8,804 nt of DNA from an uncultured Chromatiaceae bacterium. GTDB taxonomy: Bacteria > Pseudomonadota > Gammaproteobacteria > Enterobacterales > Alteromonadaceae. Below the pieces are notes generated by a model that ran no database searches, was not told the DNA's origin, and worked only from the letters and a program-made list of their open reading frames with translations. The translations under genes were made by a program, and so were the position numbers. The DNA is taken from positions 1-8,804 of the forward strand of contig CAMLNG010000133.1 in assembly GCA_946481195.1 (NCBI GenBank), written 5' to 3'. This document shows, one piece after another, positions 1 through 7,009 of this stretch (its first letter is position 1; the number at the start of each line of letters is the position of its first letter).

Positions 1-1
1 G

Positions 2-100
2 CAGGACAGCCGGATCATTCGTTTTTGTTTTGCCAAACAACCCGACACTTTAGCTCAGGCTGCCGCACGGTTGCAGACGCTGAGTCAATCGAGCCGGTAA
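2..100 (+). CDS. ybdL: Methionine aminotransferase (YbdL/MTNR-type PLP enzyme), C-terminal end only
   Basis: Only the last 32 codons and the TAA stop are in the window; the gene starts upstream. The frame reads ...SRIIRFCFAKQPDTL... and ends QTLSQSSR. The I-R-F/L-C-F-A-K motif followed by a 'TL..AA.RL' helix is how fold-type I aminotransferases of the E. coli YbdL group end. YbdL transaminates methionine and related amino acids with 2-oxo acids, using pyridoxal phosphate in the cytoplasm. The stop codon overlaps the Shine-Dalgarno sequence of the next gene (TAAGGAG, 98-104), so the two are almost certainly co-transcribed. The following omega-amidase is the classic partner of glutamine-using transaminases, which supports the assignment. 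With so little sequence, another member of the same aminotransferase class cannot be excluded. Confidence 0.72.
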   Translation, partial: QDSRIIRFCFAKQPDTLAQAAARLQTLSQSSR

Positions 101-104
101 GGAG
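101..104 (+). promoter_or_regulatory. Shine-Dalgarno site that decides the omega-amidase start
   Basis: GGAG directly follows the upstream stop (TAAGGAG). Three in-frame start codons follow in a row: TTG 105, ATG 108 and ATG 111. Spacing from GGAG is 0, 3 and 6 bases. The ATG at 111 has the normal spacing and is preferred; 108 remains possible. Confidence 0.6.
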
Positions 105-110
105 TTGATG

Positions 111-899
111 ATGAGCAGTACAGCAGCTTTGGACGTTGCCGTAATTCAGACCGAATTGGTCTGGCAGGATGCCGCCGCCAATCGTGAATTACTGCAACCA
201 TTGTTATGGCAGGCCTCCGGCGCCGATCTGATCATTTTGCCTGAGACTTTTAACAGCGGCTTTTCTATGCAAAGCCAGCAAATCGCTGAAACCATGCAAG
301 GATCCACAGTGGAGTGGCTGCAGCAGCAGGCGCAGCAACTGGGTTCAGTGATTTGTGGCTCTATGGCGGTGGCGACCGATGCCGGCATTTATAACCGGTT
401 GTTATGGATACAGCCGGAAGGCAAAATCGCTTATTACGACAAACGGCATTTATTCCGTATGGCCGGCGAAGATTTGCATTACCAGCCGGGCCAACGTCGG
501 GTGATTGTGGAGTTCAAAGGTTTTCGTTTGTTATTGCAGGTCTGTTACGACCTGCGTTTCCCGGTATTCTCCCGCAACCAGAATGACTACGACGCTGTGA
601 TTTATGTGGCGAACTGGCCGGCAGCGCGCGGTCGGATCTGGAGTACATTGCTGCAAGCCCGGGCGATAGAAAATCAGGCCTATGTACTCGGCTGCAACCG
701 GGTTGGCGTCGACGGCAACGGCCATGGCTACAGCGGCGATTCGGTGATCCTGAATTATCTGGGGGAGCCGCTGGCAGAACTGTCGCCGGGTGAAGCCGGG
801 GTTTTGCGCCACCGGCTGGATTTGCCTGCGCTGCAACAATTTCGCCAGCAGTTCCCGGCGGCATTAGACGCTGATGGTTTTAGTCTGACAGCTGAATAA
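111..899 (+). CDS. yafV: Omega-amidase, nitrilase superfamily (YafV/Nit2-like)
   Basis: Carbon-nitrogen hydrolase of 262 residues, close to E. coli YafV (256). The family converts 2-oxoglutaramate and 2-oxosuccinamate to 2-oxoglutarate or oxaloacetate plus ammonia in the cytoplasm. The nitrilase catalytic triad is visible: Glu45 in LPETFNSGF, Lys111 in YYDKRHLF and Cys145 in QVCYDLRFP. The family's NWPAAR motif follows, as does a QARAIENQAYVLGCNRVG block, both typical of the YafV/Nit2 branch. Start chosen at ATG 111 by Shine-Dalgarno spacing; ATG 108 would add one Met. The upstream gene encodes a methionine/glutamine-type aminotransferase. Glutamine transamination yields 2-oxoglutaramate, which the amidase removes, so the pair forms one pathway, probably methionine salvage or re-amination of its oxo acid. 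Substrate preference is inferred from family and context. Confidence 0.92.
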   Translation: MSSTAALDVAVIQTELVWQDAAANRELLQPLLWQASGADLIILPETFNSGFSMQSQQIAETMQGSTVEWLQQQAQQLGSVICGSMAVATDAGIYNRLLWIQPEGKIAYYDKRHLFRMAGEDLHYQPGQRRVIVEFKGFRLLLQVCYDLRFPVFSRNQNDYDAVIYVANWPAARGRIWSTLLQARAIENQAYVLGCNRVGVDGNGHGYSGDSVILNYLGEPLAELSPGEAGVLRHRLDLPALQQFRQQFPAALDADGFSLTAE

Positions 900-909
900 G
901 TTTCAGCTG
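889..909 (+). other. Inverted repeat over the omega-amidase stop codon
   Basis: CAGCTGAA (889-896) and TTCAGCTG (902-909) form a perfect 8-bp stem with a 5-base loop that contains the TAA stop. No T-tract follows (next bases GCGGCGCA), so it is not a typical intrinsic terminator. It could be an mRNA 3'-end structure, a Rho-related site or chance. Confidence 0.35.
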
Positions 910-1039
910 GCGGCGCAATCTGCGATGCAGGTCGTTTTGCCGGGATCAGCAGTAAATTTGGTGGACAGGGACGAGACTTTGCGGTTGGCTTTTGTTACAA
1001 AGGAAAAGCACAAACCGAAATAAAAACAAAGGCGTACCT

Positions 1040-2929
1040 ATGTTTCAAACATTTAAGTTCACCACTAAAGTCACATTGGCAGCCTCAGTGTTGCTGGTGA
1101 CAGTACTGGGTTTGTTTACCATCAACAACTTTGTATTGTTACGCGGGCAGACGCATGACCAGCTTGAAGCTGTGCTGACCGAAGTGTCAGAGTCCGTGTC
1201 GCGTAATATTGCCAACTGGCTGAATGCACGCCTGCAAATTGTCAAAGCGGTCGCCGACGGCCATCAGGCCAGTGACGACAAAGCCACTACTATCCGCCGC
1301 CTGCAGGATGCCCGCAGCGCCGGCGGTTTTAAAAACGTTTATATCGGCACCGCTGACCGGACCTTCTTGCTGGATGACCCATCGATCCAGTTGCCGGCCG
1401 ATTATGACCCGACCGGCCGGCCCTGGTATCAGCTCGGCGAGCAAAAACGCGATACTGCGTTTACAACCCCTTATATTGACGCAACGACCAATGACCTGAC
1501 CCTGACCGCCGTTGTGCCGGTGCAAAAGGACGGACAATTCAGTGGAGTCGCTGGTGGCGATGTTGATATGCAGACCATCAGCCGCATCGTCAATGAAATT
1601 GATTTCCTCGGTTTTGGTTTTGCCATTTTATTAGACGAACAGGGCCGCATTCTCAGCCACCCGGATAAACAACAAAACGATAAGCCGATGGCGGCTTATT
1701 TTGGTAAGGCCATGCCGCTGCAAAAAAGTTTTGCCGAAGTCAGCATCGCCGGACAGCAGCGGCTGGTGTCTTTTATCCCGGTGACCGGTATCAAAAACGT
1801 CAATTGGTATCTGGGCGTAGTGGTGGACCCGCAGCTGGTGTATGCCTCGGTCGACACGTTCCGCAATATGGCATTGCTGTACATCATCCTCGGGGTGGTT
1901 GCGATAGTGGTGCTGATGAAGCTGCTGTTGCAGGGACTGATGCGGCCTATGGTGGTGCTGAATCAGGCGATTGAAGACATCGCACAAGGGGAGGGCGATT
2001 TAACCCGCCGTCTGACAGTGCAGAATCAGGACGAATTTGGCCGCTTGTCGCATGCTTTTAATCAGTTTGTCGAGAAAATCCATAGCTCCATCCGTCAGGT
2101 GAAAAGCACCACGGCAAGCCTTGATCAGTCCATCCACAGCCTGGTGCAGCAAACCCAGTCCAGTATGCAGATGTACAGCGAACAAGTGCAGCGCACTGAC
2201 AGCGTCGCGACCGCAATTAACGAGTTGTCCTCCAGCGCAGCCGGTATCTCCGGCAATGCCGGCCAGGCCTCTGAGCTGGCCAGTGCGGCCAATCAGACTG
2301 CAGCCCAAAGCCAGCAGGTGCTGAACCAGAATATTCAGGCAATTGAAGCCTTAGCAGCCAAAATGGCCGAAGCACAGCAAACCATGGATAGTCTGGAGCA
2401 ATACACCGCCAGTATCGGCCAGGTGCTGGAAGTGATCCGCGGTGTGTCAGAACAAACCAATTTATTAGCCTTAAATGCTGCAATTGAAGCGGCGCGGGCC
2501 GGTGACGCCGGCCGGGGTTTTGCCGTAGTTGCCGACGAAGTGCGGCAACTGGCACAGCGGACGCAACAATCGACCCAGCAGGTTCAGACTATTATCGCCC
2601 AGTTGCAGGCCGGTTCGGCCAGTGCGGTCAGCGTAATGAAAGCCAGTATCGCCGATTCCGGTCGCAGTGTGGCGCTCGCCAGTGAAGCCGGTGCACGGAT
2701 GCAGCAGGTCAATCAGGCGATAGACGCCATTGATGGTGCTAACCATGCTGTCGCTGATGCCACAGAGCAACAAAACAGCGTGATCCACTCACTGGACCAT
2801 GATATTCACCAAATCAGTGCCTTGTCGGCACAAGGTCAGCAGAACCTGCAGGCGACCTTGCAGGAATGCCAGGCCTTACAACAGCAATTTGATCAGCTTG
2901 AAGCCATGGTGTTGAAATTTAAGGTGTAA
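1040..2929 (+). CDS. Methyl-accepting chemotaxis protein with amino-acid-type dCache sensor
   Basis: Chemoreceptor of 629 residues. Order of parts: TM1 (about 11-33), periplasmic double-Cache domain (about 37-270), TM2 (about 277-297), HAMP (about 298-350, with DEFG at 331-334) and a long coiled-coil signalling domain. The conserved hairpin tip starts near Glu464 ([18 protein letters not shown]) and runs into [14 protein letters not shown]. This tip binds CheW and CheA. The Cache domain shows Y122, R127, W129, Y130, D147 and D174 ([18 protein letters not shown]), the spacing of the amino-acid-binding dCache motif of receptors such as Pseudomonas PctA, so an amino-acid ligand is inferred. There is no C-terminal NWETF-like pentapeptide, so no CheR/CheB tether. 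The ATG at 1040 is preferred over an upstream in-frame TTG (992) because AAAGG (1028-1032) lies 7 bases before it and TM1 then begins normally. A collagenase lipoprotein gene follows. Confidence 0.95.
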   Translation: MFQTFKFTTKVTLAASVLLVTVLGLFTINNFVLLRGQTHDQLEAVLTEVSESVSRNIANWLNARLQIVKAVADGHQASDDKATTIRRLQDARSAGGFKNVYIGTADRTFLLDDPSIQLPADYDPTGRPWYQLGEQKRDTAFTTPYIDATTNDLTLTAVVPVQKDGQFSGVAGGDVDMQTISRIVNEIDFLGFGFAILLDEQGRILSHPDKQQNDKPMAAYFGKAMPLQKSFAEVSIAGQQRLVSFIPVTGIKNVNWYLGVVVDPQLVYASVDTFRNMALLYIILGVVAIVVLMKLLLQGLMRPMVVLNQAIEDIAQGEGDLTRRLTVQNQDEFGRLSHAFNQFVEKIHSSIRQVKSTTASLDQSIHSLVQQTQSSMQMYSEQVQRTDSVATAINELSSSAAGISGNAGQASELASAANQTAAQSQQVLNQNIQAIEALAAKMAEAQQTMDSLEQYTASIGQVLEVIRGVSEQTNLLALNAAIEAARAGDAGRGFAVVADEVRQLAQRTQQSTQQVQTIIAQLQAGSASAVSVMKASIADSGRSVALASEAGARMQQVNQAIDAIDGANHAVADATEQQNSVIHSLDHDIHQISALSAQGQQNLQATLQECQALQQQFDQLEAMVLKFKV

Positions 2930-2951
2930 TTACGCAGGCAAATGGAAAAAT

Positions 2952-2990
2952 AAAAACAATCAAATGTAATATTTTTGGTTGTTTTTTGCT
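2952..2990 (+). terminator. AT-rich hairpin after the chemoreceptor gene, probable terminator
   Basis: Bases 2952-2964 (AAAAACAATCAAA) pair with 2974-2986 (TTTGGTTGTTTTT). This gives a 13-bp stem with one G-T wobble, a 9-base loop, and T residues running to 2987. It starts 22 bases after the chemoreceptor stop. A-tract on the left and T-tract on the right would allow function in both directions, though no minus-strand gene is present. The stem is A/T-rich and therefore weak, so this is a candidate. Confidence 0.5.
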
Positions 2991-3041
2991 TTTTCATTCG
3001 TTAACTTTGCTGCTTTATTAAACTGGAATGCAGCAATTAAG

Positions 3042-3116
3042 ATGAAAAAAGGATTTTTATTCAGCACCTTATGTTTATTGTTGCTGAGCGCTTGTGGCGG
3101 TGGCGGCGGCGGATCC
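3042..3116 (+). other. Lipoprotein signal peptide, lipobox and Gly tether
   Basis: Encodes MKKGF, a hydrophobic core (LFSTLCLLLL), lipobox L15-S16-A17-C18, then six glycines and Ser25. Signal peptidase II would cut before Cys18 (codon 3093-3095). Absence of Asp at +2 argues against inner-membrane retention by the Lol rule. The glycine codons are GGC GGT GGC GGC GGC GGA. Confidence 0.9.
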
Positions 3117-6100
3117 AAGACCAGCAACAAACCGGACATAATACAAAAGCAGAATACGGCACCGGTGATCACGGTAACGCCGTTACAGGGCTGGTCCGGC
3201 AGCAAACTGGAAGGGCGTTTACAGGCTACGGATACTGAGCAGGATGCAGTTAGTTTTCAGCTGGTGCAGGCACCGTCCTTTGGTAAGCTTGAGCTACAGA
3301 CGGACGGCAGTTTTCGCTATGAAGTTCCCGCGTTATTACCGGCCCGCACTGTCAGTTTTAGTGTGACTGCATCAGACGGCCAGCTAAAATCGGCAGTCAG
3401 CGTTTTTGATATCAATCTGGCAGTGAGCCCGGGCCAGCCACAACCCATCCCGGCCAGTTATCAGGTCAATAAAGGCCGGCAGTTCAGTGGCAAGTTACAG
3501 GCACAAACAGCCGAAGGTGAGAAAGTAGGCTTTAGGGTAAATAAAGCCGGTGCCGGCTATTTCAGCGCCGACAGTGCCGGCAATTTTGTGTATATGGCGC
3601 CACGTCAGGCGACGCAAACTTCCGATTTAATTGAATTTCAGCTCGACAGTGCCGGCAGTCCAACCGCGCAAATCCAATTCAGTCTGAGTGAGGCGCAAAA
3701 CCAGCCGCCGGTGGCGCAGCCTGCTTTTGTGCAGGTGAAAGCCGGCCAGACACAAACAGGCCAGCTGCAGGCGATAGATCCGGACGGTGACAAACTCAGT
3801 TTCAGCCTGGTCGACACTGCAGCCAATCCTTATCTGCAGTTACAGCCGGATGGCCGTTTTCAGCTTGATGCCAGTTATAAACCCGGTACTGAGCCGCAGC
3901 AAATCCGCTTCCGCGTGTATGACGGTCAGGTTTATTCCTCCGACGCAGTGCTGACCTTGTTGTATCGCGCCTCGGCTGGTCAACCCAATCCATTGCCGGC
4001 AGCGTTTGCGGTGTTAAAAGGCCAGACCTTCACCGGTCAGCTGCCGGCTTTGTACCATCCGGACGATCAGGTCAGGTTTGTTCTGTATAGCAAACCTAAA
4101 CATGGTGAGTTCAGTGTTAGCCAAGATGGACTGTTCAGTTATACCGTCAGTAAAAAAGAACCTGCCAGTACTGACCATCTGGAGTTTTATCTGGTCTATG
4201 CGGATAAATCGACGACGCTGACCACAGTCAAATTTCAGCTGATTGATGCGCCAAATACCGCACCGCAGGTGAGCCCGCAACATTTTACCCTTAGCAAAGG
4301 CACCAAGTTTCAGAGCCAGTTACAGGCGCAGGATGCCGAAAATGATGTACTAACCTTTAGCCGGCTCAGTGCAGCGCCGCCGGGGCAATTCAGCCTGCAG
4401 GAAAATGGGCAATTCAGTTATTTTGCCGATCGGCAGGAAACGGTAACCCAGGTACAGATAGACGTGCAGGTCAGCGATGGCAGCTTAAAGAGTTACCAGC
4501 AACTGGTGCTGAACCTGACGCCATTTGTTAATCAGGCGCCTGTAGTTGAACCCATGCAGTTGACAGTGATGCAGGACCACTTTGTTGATGCACAACTGAG
4601 CGCGACGGATATGAACAATGACCCTGTGAGTTTTTCTGTGGTCACACCGCCGGCGGAAGGGGAACTGCAGCTGCAACCAAATGGTAAATTCCGTTATCTG
4701 GCCGCCGCCGGGTCCAAGGCGAAACAATCTTTCAGTGTACAAGCCTCGGATGGCAGTTTGCAGTCGGCCACGGTGCAGGTCGAGCTGAACATACTGCCGC
4801 GGCCGGTATTGTCCGGTAGCAGTTATCTGCTGTTCGGTGAACCTGGACAGGTGTTAGCCGGCAAGATCCGGCAAAGTGATGAACCCGTGGTCGGCGGTCA
4901 GCCACTGGCCGGTGAATTAACCCTGGTGTTGGCGCCACGTCAGGGCAAGGTGCAGCTTGAACCCGGCAAGTTCAGCTATCAGCCGGCGAACAACAATGTG
5001 TTAAAGGACCGTTTTGTTGTGCAGTTTCAGGATGCAGACGGCAAACCCCGTCAAGCCCGGATTGAGCTGGATTACAGTGAACAGTCTTTGCTGCACAATG
5101 ATGCCAGCAATGCCGCATTGGCGCCGGAATGGCAAAGTGCAGCAGATTTTCCGCCTGAGCTGAAACCTATTCTGGAAGGCAAAGACCCATTTACAGAGAT
5201 CACTGACCACAGTCAGAACACTGCTTATCAGGCGCTACGTGCATTGGATTCGCTGATAATGCGCGGTGACAGCAGTGACTTATTGCTGTACCGGCTCGGG
5301 TATTACCTGCGGAGTTACTATTTTAAAACCAGTAGCTCCGACGATACGGTTTGGCAACCGGCACAATGGCAGCAACTGGCGACTGTAGGCCGTCATTTGC
5401 AGCAAATGCCGGGATTTTACAGCACCTCGCTCAGTGGCGCGCAGCTGCAGCGGGTGTATAGCGATGTGGTGTACAAGCTGCAATATCACAGCACGATGGA
5501 AACGGAGCGGCTCCAGTCCATGGCGCCGGTGTTGCTGGCAGTCAGTCTGTATCAACGGCCAGACCTGACCAAGCTGCCTTATGAAAATGCGACGGCCTTT
5601 TATGAGCTGATGGATTACCTGGACCGGCTGTTGTATGCCAACACCGAAGTTTCAGCACCTGCTTTGCTGATTGAACGCGTGAGCCAGCTGTTAACCCAGC
5701 TTGGAACTACCCAGCCGCTGATACAACCGGATAATTCCAACCCGTTCTGGATCCTGAATAACCTGAATAATGTGGCGACCAGTTTGTGGTACAAGAGTGC
5801 AGACCAGCAAAAGCCGCAAGTGATTGCAACGCTGGCGGGGATTTACCGGCACGCTTTACCCGCCTGGACCGCGTCGCAGCAAAAGCAGTTAAGAGCGCGG
5901 TTTTATGGCCATTTCTTAAAGCGTTCACTGGGGTATCGTCAGCCGGAACAAGCGCTGGATCTGTGTCAGAGCAGTTTGGCGGATGTCTGTCTGAAACTGA
6001 ATATTGCGGATGTGTTACCTGAGGCAGCTCAATGTGGTGTGCCGGTGCGGCTGACTTATGATCAGCTGGACCGCGATCAGCGCCAGGCGGTTTGTGGTGC

Positions 6101-6929
6101 GCTGGACCAGACCACCAGTCGTTTCCATCAGCTGATGAAAACCGCGGATCAGCCATTACCTGATGATCACAATGACGAGCTTGAAGCGGTGATTTTCAAC
6201 AGCTCAAGCCATTATCGGGATTATGCCGGCTTGTTATACGGCATTGATACCAACAATGGCGGTTTGTATCTGGAAGGCGATCCGGCCGATCCGCAAAACC
6301 AACCGCGTTATTTTGCCTATCAGCAAGTGACGGATGGAAAATGGTGGGTGTGGAATCTGGAACACGAATATACCCATTATCTGGATGGTCGTTTTATCCA
6401 GAAAGGTGATTTTGGGGCGTCGCAGCAGATGATTAACAGCTGGTGGGCGGAAGGTCTGGCGGAATGGGTGGCCTGGGGTGAGCAGTTCCCACGCGGATTT
6501 GCCGTACTGCGCAATACGCCGGCGGACAAAAGGCCGGATCTGAATACCTTGTTCCGTAACAATTATGGCAATCGTGACCTGACTTATCACTGGAGTTACG
6601 CACTGCATTATTATCTGGTGAAACAGCAACCGGCCTTGCATCTGGCGATGGCTGAATGCCTGAAACAAGGCAGTGCGCATTGTGTCCGTGACCTGGAAAA
6701 TCGCCTGTATTCCGAACATAGCGAGCCTTTTGCCCGCTTTGTGCAGGCGCTGGTGGACAGGCTAAATAAACCGGGCGCTGCGGCGGATTCGCTGTATGAC
6801 CTGCAGCAATATAGCGACGAACTGCAGCAACTGGATGCACATAGTCAGCAGCATCTGCAGCAGCAATCAGCGCCGGCGCAGCGGCCTCTGCGCCCGGCTG
6901 AGCAGCCAGACCGCGAGTTGCGGCAGTAA
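3042..6929 (+). CDS. Lipoprotein collagenase: seven cadherin-like repeats plus M9A metallopeptidase
   Basis: Protein of 1295 residues. A lipoprotein signal (lipobox LSAC, lipidated Cys18) precedes a six-glycine tether; Gly at +2 suggests the outer membrane. Residues 40-682 are seven tandem Ig/cadherin-like repeats of 87-96 residues. Residues about 715-1000 are helical and match the position of the M9 activator domain. About 1015-1240 is the peptidase: FNSSSHYRDYAGLLYG (from 1052), NNGG at 1071-1074, the zinc site HEYTHYLDGRF (H1108, E1109, H1112) and WWAEG with third ligand E1137. This is the gluzincin pattern of Vibrio-type collagenases, which cleave collagen helices outside the cell. Six cysteines lie only in the C-terminal third. 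Residues 1252-1295 are Gln-rich, replacing the usual PKD/PPC collagen-binding domains. ATG 3042 is chosen because it opens the signal peptide directly; the Shine-Dalgarno is weak. The collagen substrate is inferred from the family; another matrix protein is possible. Confidence 0.93.
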   Translation: MKKGFLFSTLCLLLLSACGGGGGGSKTSNKPDIIQKQNTAPVITVTPLQGWSGSKLEGRLQATDTEQDAVSFQLVQAPSFGKLELQTDGSFRYEVPALLPARTVSFSVTASDGQLKSAVSVFDINLAVSPGQPQPIPASYQVNKGRQFSGKLQAQTAEGEKVGFRVNKAGAGYFSADSAGNFVYMAPRQATQTSDLIEFQLDSAGSPTAQIQFSLSEAQNQPPVAQPAFVQVKAGQTQTGQLQAIDPDGDKLSFSLVDTAANPYLQLQPDGRFQLDASYKPGTEPQQIRFRVYDGQVYSSDAVLTLLYRASAGQPNPLPAAFAVLKGQTFTGQLPALYHPDDQVRFVLYSKPKHGEFSVSQDGLFSYTVSKKEPASTDHLEFYLVYADKSTTLTTVKFQLIDAPNTAPQVSPQHFTLSKGTKFQSQLQAQDAENDVLTFSRLSAAPPGQFSLQENGQFSYFADRQETVTQVQIDVQVSDGSLKSYQQLVLNLTPFVNQAPVVEPMQLTVMQDHFVDAQLSATDMNNDPVSFSVVTPPAEGELQLQPNGKFRYLAAAGSKAKQSFSVQASDGSLQSATVQVELNILPRPVLSGSSYLLFGEPGQVLAGKIRQSDEPVVGGQPLAGELTLVLAPRQGKVQLEPGKFSYQPANNNVLKDRFVVQFQDADGKPRQARIELDYSEQSLLHNDASNAALAPEWQSAADFPPELKPILEGKDPFTEITDHSQNTAYQALRALDSLIMRGDSSDLLLYRLGYYLRSYYFKTSSSDDTVWQPAQWQQLATVGRHLQQMPGFYSTSLSGAQLQRVYSDVVYKLQYHSTMETERLQSMAPVLLAVSLYQRPDLTKLPYENATAFYELMDYLDRLLYANTEVSAPALLIERVSQLLTQLGTTQPLIQPDNSNPFWILNNLNNVATSLWYKSADQQKPQVIATLAGIYRHALPAWTASQQKQLRARFYGHFLKRSLGYRQPEQALDLCQSSLADVCLKLNIADVLPEAAQCGVPVRLTYDQLDRDQRQAVCGALDQTTSRFHQLMKTADQPLPDDHNDELEAVIFNSSSHYRDYAGLLYGIDTNNGGLYLEGDPADPQNQPRYFAYQQVTDGKWWVWNLEHEYTHYLDGRFIQKGDFGASQQMINSWWAEGLAEWVAWGEQFPRGFAVLRNTPADKRPDLNTLFRNNYGNRDLTYHWSYALHYYLVKQQPALHLAMAECLKQGSAHCVRDLENRLYSEHSEPFARFVQALVDRLNKPGAAADSLYDLQQYSDELQQLDAHSQQHLQQQSAPAQRPLRPAEQPDRELRQ
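3159..5087 (+). repeat. Seven tandem cadherin-like/Ig-like domain repeats (protein level)
   Basis: Approximate repeat starts (residue, base): R1 40/3159, R2 136/3447, R3 223/3708, R4 318/3993, R5 408/4263, R6 500/4539, R7 589/4806, ending near residue 682. The common pattern is G..F.G.L.A.D...D.V.F....P..G...L...G.F.Y......D.....V.DG...S. It is like bacterial Ig/cadherin-like domains of the Big_9 type. R1, R3, R5 and R6 keep the acidic loop (DTEQD, DPDGD, DAEND, DMNND) and, near their ends, a short [SY]DG motif. R2, R4 and R7 are degenerate at both. The repeats likely form a stalk holding the peptidase away from the membrane, and may bind ligands or calcium. The DNA is diverged, so this is an old duplication rather than an active DNA repeat. 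Confidence 0.85.
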
Positions 6930-6937
6930 ACGCTGTT

Positions 6938-6970
6938 ACGAAGCTGCGTCGCCCGGCGCAGCTTCGTTTT
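6938..6970 (+). terminator. Strong intrinsic terminator after the collagenase
   Basis: ACGAAGCTGCG (6938-6948) and CGCAGCTTCGT (6957-6967) form a perfect 11-bp GC-containing stem with an 8-base loop, followed by TTT (6968-6970). It starts 9 bases after the stop codon. This is a textbook Rho-independent terminator, separating the collagenase from the transporter gene. Confidence 0.9.
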
Positions 6971-7009
6971 ATGAAACTTCACGAACTCTGCTTGTTTTCT
7001 CCACAAGCG

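Noticed and set aside
968..983. Possible sigma-54 promoter upstream of the chemoreceptor (GG and GC spaced 10 bases apart)
   Set aside because: Only the GG and TTGC elements fit; the rest of the -24 box (T before GG, CAC after it) does not match. Such a match is likely by chance. No clear sigma-28 promoter was found either.
992..1039. TTG start 16 codons upstream of the chemoreceptor ATG
   Set aside because: It would add a Lys/Asn/Arg-rich leader before TM1 and lacks a good ribosome site, whereas ATG 1040 has AAAGG at 7-base spacing.
3001..3029. Promoter for the collagenase (TTAACT and TGGAAT spaced 17 bases)
   Set aside because: Both boxes match only 4 of 6 bases, and the start would fall only a few bases before the ATG. 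No convincing promoter is visible in this gap.
2979..3041. TTG start 21 codons upstream for the collagenase
   Set aside because: It lies inside the terminator-like hairpin and would place extra residues before a standard MKKGF signal peptide; ATG 3042 gives a normal lipoprotein signal.
5707..6156. 149-codon minus-strand reading frame inside the collagenase gene
   Set aside because: It overlaps a clearly coding gene, has low-complexity His/Pro/Arg-rich composition, and shows no recognisable domain; it is a shadow frame.
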